Shown here piece by piece: positions 58,711 to 64,000 of a stretch of DNA of 64,000 bases (position 1 is its first letter; each line of letters opens with the position of its first letter). The notes below the pieces were generated by a model. It searched no databases. It was given only the letters and a program-made list of their open reading frames with translations, and was not told the origin of the DNA. Source of the stretch: Monilinia fructicola (lineage: Eukaryota; Ascomycota; Leotiomycetes; Helotiales; Sclerotiniaceae); contig VICG01000002.1 of assembly GCA_008692225.1 (NCBI GenBank), positions 2,957,001 through 3,021,000 of the forward strand, in the 5' to 3' direction. Both the position numbers and the translations under genes were made by a program.

Positions 58711-59149
58711 CCCCGCCCCATCTTCCGCGAGTTTACGAGTATGCGCCACGAACCAAAAACATCCCTCTCCAAACTTCCTCCCCATCCAACACAACCCTCC
58801 CCCAACAATCTCCCCAACCACATATACACGGCAAAAACCCAACCACAGAACCACAAATAGCCACACCCACCCAGGGCGCCAAACGAGCACGCGCAGATTC
58901 AACACACGTAGAACCGAACCGAACCACCACCAAACGGGAAACCAACACCATCCATCATCACCCAAAAAAATCCCCAAACCCAAACCAGAGCAGCTCCCTC
59001 ATTCCCAGAACCCCAAACTGTCAAACACCACAACCCCCAGATCATACCCGCTATACATAACCCCATCGCCGCCCTGCTCCCCCCCCAAAGAAAAAATAAA
59101 CATCCCCCTCTTATCATACAGTATATCCATACCATCTACACCACCCGAT

Positions 59150-59174
59150 CCAATCCAATCCAATCCAATCCAAT
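59150..59174. repeat. CCAAT pentanucleotide repeat
   Basis: Five perfect CCAAT units in tandem, followed by CCAAC. CCAAT is also the Hap-complex binding core, but the nearest downstream gene end is MsrA's 3' end, so a promoter role is unproven. Confidence 0.85.
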
Positions 59175-59942
59175 CCAACCCCAAAACATCACGCACCAGG
59201 AACAAAAAACCAAGAAGTCACCTTACCTTTGACACATAGCAACAGCAACAACAACAGCAATCAAAAATCAAAAATCAAAAATCAACAATCCAAAGTCCTT
59301 ATTCTAACGCGACACAATGCAACACAACCCGAAGCAATCCGAAGCCATGATCAAAAAATACGACACTGATTATATGAAGTTGAGGTGCGGGAATGGCGAT
59401 GAGAGATCTGGTTGTACCGCCACCTAGGGGGTTGGTTGGTTGTTTACATGGATGGATAATTACATGGATGATAGAGAGAGAGATAGTGTAAATAGATAGA
59501 TACATGGATGGATAAGTAAGTTACGTTACATGCGGGGGGTTGATAGGGGGTTGAAGCGAGGAGGGATGATTAGCTAGCTAGCTAGGTAGCTATCTATCTA
59601 TCTACTTACTGTATCTACGGTAGGTAGCTGCACTGCACGCACGGCACGTTTGTTGAAGTTTCTATGCATCTTGGGGGGAAAAATAGATATATATTCTGGG
59701 TTTCTCTACTTCCATGGTTACTAGTACTCGAGCATGGTTTGATTGATGTTTCGAAATTTCACAAGTGCTAGATGACAATCAATCTCGCCACGATCACAAG
59801 AGGCGCCGCCTTTGCGAAACAGGGTTGTTTCCAGCCCGATCGTACGCTCGAGGGATCTATCTTCATTGTGCAGAGGAAAAGGGCTGCGTCGTTGATCGGC
59901 CCTATGCTTTCATTCATCCATTCACCCATGCCATCATCCCCC

Positions 59943-60681
59943 TCACGCTCCCACCACCCCTCTAATCATCCAAGTCCGGAAAACTTTTCGCTCGAAATGA
60001 CTCGGGCACTCGTACCCCCCCGGATTATTTTCCAGGTACTTCTGATGATACGCCTCGGCATCCCACCACTCTCCCGCCTTCAGAATTTCCGTCACCACCG
60101 CCCCCTTCCACCACTTTTCGTTAACCTGCTTCGTGATCTCCCGCGCTTCCTTCGCTTGCTCTTCGTCGTGATAGAAGATTCCCGATCGGTACTGCGTCCC
60201 GGTATCTGGACCTTGGCGATTCGATGTGGTGGGATCGTGCATTCGGTAGAAGTAGGTGATCAGTTGACGGTAGCTAATCCGAGCGGGTCGTAGTGGATTT
60301 GGAGGGCTTCTGCGTCTGACGAGGTTGTGAGTATTATATTACATCATCATATCACATCATATCATATCACATCATAGCAGATACACGCATCTTGGGGATT
60401 TCGTGAGACGTACGACCAGTGCGACCGGAGCATACCGCTTTATAATTGGGATTCTCGGTATCGCCGCCAATGTATCCCACGCGCGCATCGTAGAGACCCT
60501 TTCCGCCAAATTCCTTGCGATACATGTGTTCGACGCCCCAGAAACACCCGGCGGCGATGGTGCACTTTTGTGCGGTTTCGGGGATGGAGGCCGGGGATGT
60601 GGAGGCGGGGGTTATGGATAGGGAGGAGGAGGATGTGAAGGGTCGAATGAGACGGCTGAGAAAGTTGGGTATGCCGGCCAT
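59943..60681 (-). CDS. msrA: Peptide methionine-S-sulfoxide reductase MsrA, with a one-base frameshift
   Basis: MsrA reduces methionine-S-sulfoxide in proteins after oxidative damage. Exon 1 (60414-60681) and exon 2 (59943-60315) flank a 98 bp intron made largely of ATATCACATC-type repeats. The splice GGTC|...|AC restores the family motif GRTGHAEALQI. The catalytic site is AAGCFWGVEH (C46). Conserved downstream blocks are MHDPTTSNRQGPDTGTQYRS, AEAYHQKYLENNPGGYECPS and HF. Between DPL (about 60285) and ISYRQLITYFYRMH the frame changes: one base is missing near CTCGGATTAGC on the minus strand. Total exon length is 641 nt, one short of a multiple of three. As read the protein ends soon after ...HYDPLGLATVN. 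An assembly indel or a recent loss is possible. The N-terminal 35 residues are Ser/Pro-rich (SRLIRPFTSSSSLS), possibly a mitochondrial presequence. Confidence 0.92.
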
Positions 60682-61361
60682 CGTTGCGAGGAGAATGAGG
60701 AGGAAGAGTTTCAGAGAGATAGGTTGGGAAGGCAGGTTGTGGGATTTTGAGGGTCGGTATTCGGATGGAGAATCGATCTTTTTGATTTATCTTTTTTTTC
60801 TTGAATACTTTGAAGGTTACTTAGTATAACCTTATGCGTATAATAATCGAATCGATGATGATAGAGGTGACAATATCAATATCGATATCAATATCAATAC
60901 TTGTATCAATATAAGGAAATCTCAAGTGGCAATGTGTATCAAATCGTCATAACTGAGGGACTTATTATTAATGGAGCTGGAGGGGTTCGAACTTCGAACT
61001 TCGATCAGATAAGTAGAGTAACCTCGGAAGCCTGAAGGGTTAAACAATGGAAGAAGGACGGAGTACGGAGTACGGAGCGTCTTCAAATAAATCTGACAAA
61101 TCACGATTTCGATTTCCTATTTGGTTCAATAGAAGAAGCTGGAGTTCGAAGAGAACTTGGAAAGACGTGGACGTATATATAATACTATAACGCTGTGTGT
61201 TTTTCTTTCAAGCACGCAATTATTCCCAATCTATGGCAAGCTGGAACTTATTGCAACTTCCTTTTATGGTTGGTTGGTTGATTGATTGATTGATTAGTTG
61301 ATTGACTGGTTAGTTGCTGACTGTTAATGCAACCTGAAATACTAGGTAAACATTGATTCTA
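60682..61361. other. MsrA upstream region
   Basis: 680 bp holding the MsrA promoter. It contains an ATCGAT/ATCAAT-rich repeat stretch near 60870-60910 and GGTTG/ATTG repeats near 61268-61320. No gene recognised. Confidence 0.5.
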
Positions 61362-61754
61362 CTTGGTGTTGTTTTGGGTCTATACCGGAATAAAAATTAA
61401 TAGAAAACGAAATTTATTTTGAAAAATAATAATTAATTAATAAATCCATTAAAAATTATAAACAATACTTTATAATATTATTAAATTAAAGAATAAATAT
61501 TTAGTATATTTAAATTCTTAAAAATCAAAGTTTTATAATATATAAAAAAGAATTTAAAGAATATATGTAAGAAGGTGCCATGGGGGGAGTGGGAGCCTGA
61601 GGCATCCATCGAGCTAAGGGCTATATATATGGCTCCTCCCTTATAGTTAGCTCTTCTTTTCTCTTTATAGTTTACAACCTCAATAAAGCTATTCGATGCC
61701 CTATAGTCTCTCGTTCCACTTCGTGACAATATATTATTTTATAAATTTTTACTT
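61362..61754. mobile_element. AT-rich MITE (copy B), inverted to copy A, truncated and interrupted
   Basis: Begins at a TA (61360-61361) with CTTGGTGTTGTTTTGGGTCT and follows the reverse complement of copy A nearly end to end (shared landmarks AATCCATTAAAAATTATAAA and GTTTTATAATATATAAAAAA). Homology stops near 61754 (...TTTTTACTT), so the last roughly 24 bp of the terminal repeat is missing. A 163 bp LTR plus its 5 bp duplication is inserted inside. Confidence 0.85.
61566..61728. mobile_element. Solo LTR (163 bp) with 5 bp target duplication
   Basis: The insertion in MITE copy B starts TGTAAGAAGG and ends CTTCGTGACA (TG...CA). It is flanked on both sides by ATATA (61561-61565 and 61729-61733), the signature of LTR-retrotransposon integration. 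It contains a TATATATAT promoter-like run near 61621-61630 and an AATAAA poly(A) signal (61682-61687), in the order expected of an LTR. Its GC content is much higher than the surrounding MITE. No internal retrotransposon sequence or second LTR is present, so it is a solo LTR from recombination. The small size recalls TRIM/SMART elements. Confidence 0.85.
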
Positions 61755-61781
61755 TTCTTTAAACTTAAAATAATACTAAGT

Positions 61782-61898
61782 ATTACTTTTATTACTTTTA
61801 TTACTTTTATTACTTTTATTACTTTTATTACTTTTATTACTTTTATTACTTTTATTACTTTTATTACTTTTATTACTTTTATTACTTTTATTACTTTT
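61782..61898. repeat. 9 bp minisatellite (ATTACTTTT) x13
   Basis: Thirteen perfect head-to-tail copies of ATTACTTTT, then degenerate TACTATTATTTTTACTACTCC. It starts 27 bp after the end of MITE copy B homology. Confidence 0.95.
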
Positions 61899-62460
61899 AT
61901 TACTATTATTTTTACTACTCCTACTCCTACTACTTTTACTTCTTATTTAAATACCTAAGTAAGCTTATTACTCTTTTAAAAAGATAAAAGTTAATAAAAA
62001 AGCTTCCTTTCGTTAATGCTTACCTTTAAGCTATATAGATAAATGAGAGAGAAAGATATATATATATTCTCTATATATATAGGTTATATATATACACATA
62101 TACATATATAGATACGTTAAGATATTAATAACTAATTAGATAATCTTATTATATTATTAAACTTTAAGTAATCTATTTATAAGTTATATATTCTAAAACG
62201 TCTTATTAACTAAAAGCTAATTGGTCTAAAAAAACTATATAACGTTTATACGAAAATATAGAAATTTTAATAAAAGTATATAATTATATTATATTAATAT
62301 TATAAGTTAAAATAATAAATAAAATAATATTGAAATAAATAATCATATTCTTTAGATTATACACTTTCTAAATATATAATTTTTAAGCTTATTAGGTTTC
62401 AAATTGTTAGGAAATAAATATTATATATAAGCTCCGTAGAACGAATTACAAAGGAGGTTA
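61899..62460. other. AT-rich degenerate tract
   Basis: About 0.55 kb of very AT-rich sequence without coding capacity, with TA-rich microsatellites (ATATAT near 62058-62110). It looks like RIP-mutated or otherwise degraded repeat DNA. No terminal repeats were found. Confidence 0.6.
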
Positions 62461-63305
62461 TAAAGGGCCATTGTTATATGATATCGAGCCTTAGGCGAGT
62501 TATATCATTGGCCGGCCCAAGCGGCCGTACTCAAAGCTCGTGGGTTAGTTCTTTAAAACACAACATTAAATTTTCCCCTTTCTCGGAAATCTACATCCAT
62601 ACACATATACATATAGATAATATATACATACAGTTTGTATCCAAAAAAGAAAAAGAAGAAGAAAAAGAAGCAGAAAAAGAAGAAGAGAATTTCTAAAGGG
62701 TAACAACTTACCCAACACGAGCCTCAAGTATCACATACGCGCCACAGGCAAATGGTATCACTCCGATCTCGGTATAATGCTCTATACAGCAAGTCATTCC
62801 ATCCCACCAAAGCAGTCAACATGCAGTAGCTTTCCGCTTTGTCATGTCGTGAAACTGACACGCGCGCACGCAATGCTTGAGATCAAAGTTCCATAGAAGA
62901 ACGATCGAAGCATTTGAAACGAGGGCCATGACCTGTTGTACCTCCCTGGTACTACGGTCTGTCCGTTACCTATTGTTCGGGGTTCGCATTATCGTTCCGC
63001 ATGGCAGAGTGAAGAGACGGGTGTCGACATGAAAGAAGTGATAATCTCCATCATCCATCAGATCCGGAACAGTCCGAATCGAATCGGACTTCCTCTTGCC
63101 CTTATGCGTTCCTGCAGACTTCCTTGAGTAGTACTGTATCTGGTTGAGTAACAAGGATATCGATGAATTTCGTAGATTAAAGAACGGTTTTTTGTTAGCG
63201 AGAGCACTTGAACCTCTTCTTCTCGTGCGGAGTAGTTGTCTTGCGCCGACTGCTTTTGAAACATGATAAGACGGGGATGTTTTCTGCCGTAGATACTTTA
63301 ATTGC

Positions 63306-63396
63306 AAGAAGGAGAGGGTGAGGGAGAGGGAGAGGGAGAGGAAGAGGGAGAAGGAGAAGGAGAAGGAGAAGCAGAAGGAGAAGGAGAAGGAGAAAA
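63306..63396. repeat. Polypurine (GAGAGG/GAGAAG) tract
   Basis: About 90 bases almost purely A and G on the plus strand, hexamer-like units drifting from GAGAGG to GAGAAG. Confidence 0.9.
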
Positions 63397-63674
63397 CTTT
63401 GATCGAAGCTCCCTCTTTTTGGGGGAATCGGAAAAACTGCCGAATGGGGCCAAATAGAATGAATCATTGTATATATAAGGTTACCTACTGTATGACCGAC
63501 CGATTGAATGAGAGAGAAAGAAAGAGAGAAAGGAGAATTTTAATTACATCTTGACGTGCATGGGGAACATGATCTCAAAGTAAGCAGTATCGCTTCAAAA
63601 TAGTATTTATGATTACCTAGTAGTTCTACTTTAATATCTCATGATATAAAAAGATGAATGGTATTACCGAACTC

Positions 63675-63772
63675 TTCTTTTTTCTTTCTTTCTTCTTTCT
63701 TCTTTCTTCTTTCTTCTCTTCTTTCTTCTTTCTTCTTCTTCTTTCTTTCTTTCTTCTTCTTCTTTCTCTCAA
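63675..63772. repeat. Polypyrimidine (TTCTTTC) tract
   Basis: About 98 bases almost purely C and T on the plus strand, opposite in strand bias to the polypurine tract 280 bp to its left. Confidence 0.9.
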
Positions 63773-64000
63773 TCTGGTCTTGGTTTAAAGGTATAAAGGT
63801 AACCTTACCCGTGGACACATGCAATGAGTAAAAAATAGGTACAGAGTAGTCTTACATAGTAACATAACTCCCGGATTGCATTGATTATTTAAAGCTCATC
63901 ATCCCCTTTTGAACTATGTACTAGCAGTCGGGTATTCTAGCCAACTCACCTATTAGTGAACAGAGAATGTTCATCCTCAGGAACTCCAACATATTCCGTC

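Larger units (their letters stand above)
57975..59942. other. Gap with C/A-rich, G-depleted tract
   Basis: 2 kb between MITE copy A and the MsrA 3' end, with no supported gene. It contains an imperfect 60 bp tandem duplication (58588-58710), a strongly G-depleted plus strand from about 58715 to 59300, CCAAT repeats (59150-59174) and TAGC/ATCT microsatellite near 59570-59610. Trp/Gly-rich frames on the minus strand are a by-product of this skew. Confidence 0.6.
62461..64000. other. Right-end simple-sequence region
   Basis: No supported gene. It holds three polypurine/polypyrimidine tracts: A/G-rich at 62641-62697, GAGAGG/AGAAGG-type at 63306-63396, and TTCTTTC-type on the plus strand at 63675-63772. 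A minus frame at 62966-63307 (113 codons) is not recognisable. Confidence 0.55.

Noticed and set aside
58566..59205. Trp/Gly/Val-rich minus-strand frames suggesting a membrane protein
   Set aside because: They mirror the C/A-rich plus strand; three overlapping frames are open at once, which indicates composition bias and not coding.
60975..61005. GGTTCGAAC resembling a tRNA B box
   Set aside because: No matching acceptor stem, A box or anticodon arm at proper spacing; the motif lies in a short direct repeat (TTCGAACTTCGAAC).
1..64000. CRISPR array, rRNA or prophage-type features
   Set aside because: The sequence is eukaryotic; no spaced direct repeats or rRNA-like segments were seen.

Overview
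The window looks like nuclear DNA of a filamentous ascomycete. The genes carry short GT-AG introns of about 50-140 bp with CTAAC/CTGAC-type branch sites. The gene set is fungal: fungal Rpd3 with an acidic tail, DUF1776, Clr5-like, GH18, GH28. GC-moderate gene blocks alternate with AT-rich repeat blocks. Gene content and feel suggest a Leotiomycete such as Botrytis or Sclerotinia, but that placement is inference. Sixteen protein genes could be assembled exon by exon.

Region 1 (1-11.9 kb): the 5' end of VPS53 (GARP tethering complex, minus), a GH18 chitinase (minus), a microsatellite-rich 3.35 kb divergent promoter, YTH1 (mRNA 3'-end processing, plus), a DUF1776 membrane protein (minus, one-base frameshift) and the DNA-repair metalloprotease WSS1 (plus). 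A 1,013 bp AT-rich element with inverted ends and a TA duplication sits in the promoter shared by DUF1776 and WSS1.

Region 2 (11.9-28.2 kb) is gene-poor and holds decayed genes: an isocitrate lyase/PEP mutase-family pseudogene with a fossil intron, a frameshifted orphan ORF, a protein-kinase pseudogene, and a Clr5-like gene with one in-frame stop. About 8 kb after that has nothing recognisable.

Region 3 (28.2-42.6 kb): RPN11 (proteasome deubiquitinase) head to head with RPD3 (histone deacetylase), RPL23 (uL14), a ZIP zinc transporter, a protein with a DUF7587-like, ADP-ribosyltransferase-like domain, and a small secreted lysozyme-like protein.

Region 4 (42.6-64 kb): a 6 kb gap, a secreted GH28 exopolygalacturonase-type enzyme (plant pectin breakdown), a forkhead transcription factor, Cactin (spliceosome-associated), and MsrA (methionine sulfoxide reductase, one-base frameshift). 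Two copies of an AT-rich TA-flanked MITE, in opposite orientation, bracket the MsrA locus. The second copy is interrupted by a 163 bp solo LTR with a perfect 5 bp target duplication. The last 2.5 kb is AT-rich and simple-sequence DNA.

Housekeeping genes (VPS53, YTH1, RPN11, RPD3, RPL23, Cactin) are interleaved with secreted or accessory genes that fit a plant-associated lifestyle (chitinase, polygalacturonase, lysozyme-like). The accessory genes tend to sit next to the long gene-poor or repeat-rich gaps. No CRISPR, rRNA or convincing tRNA was seen.
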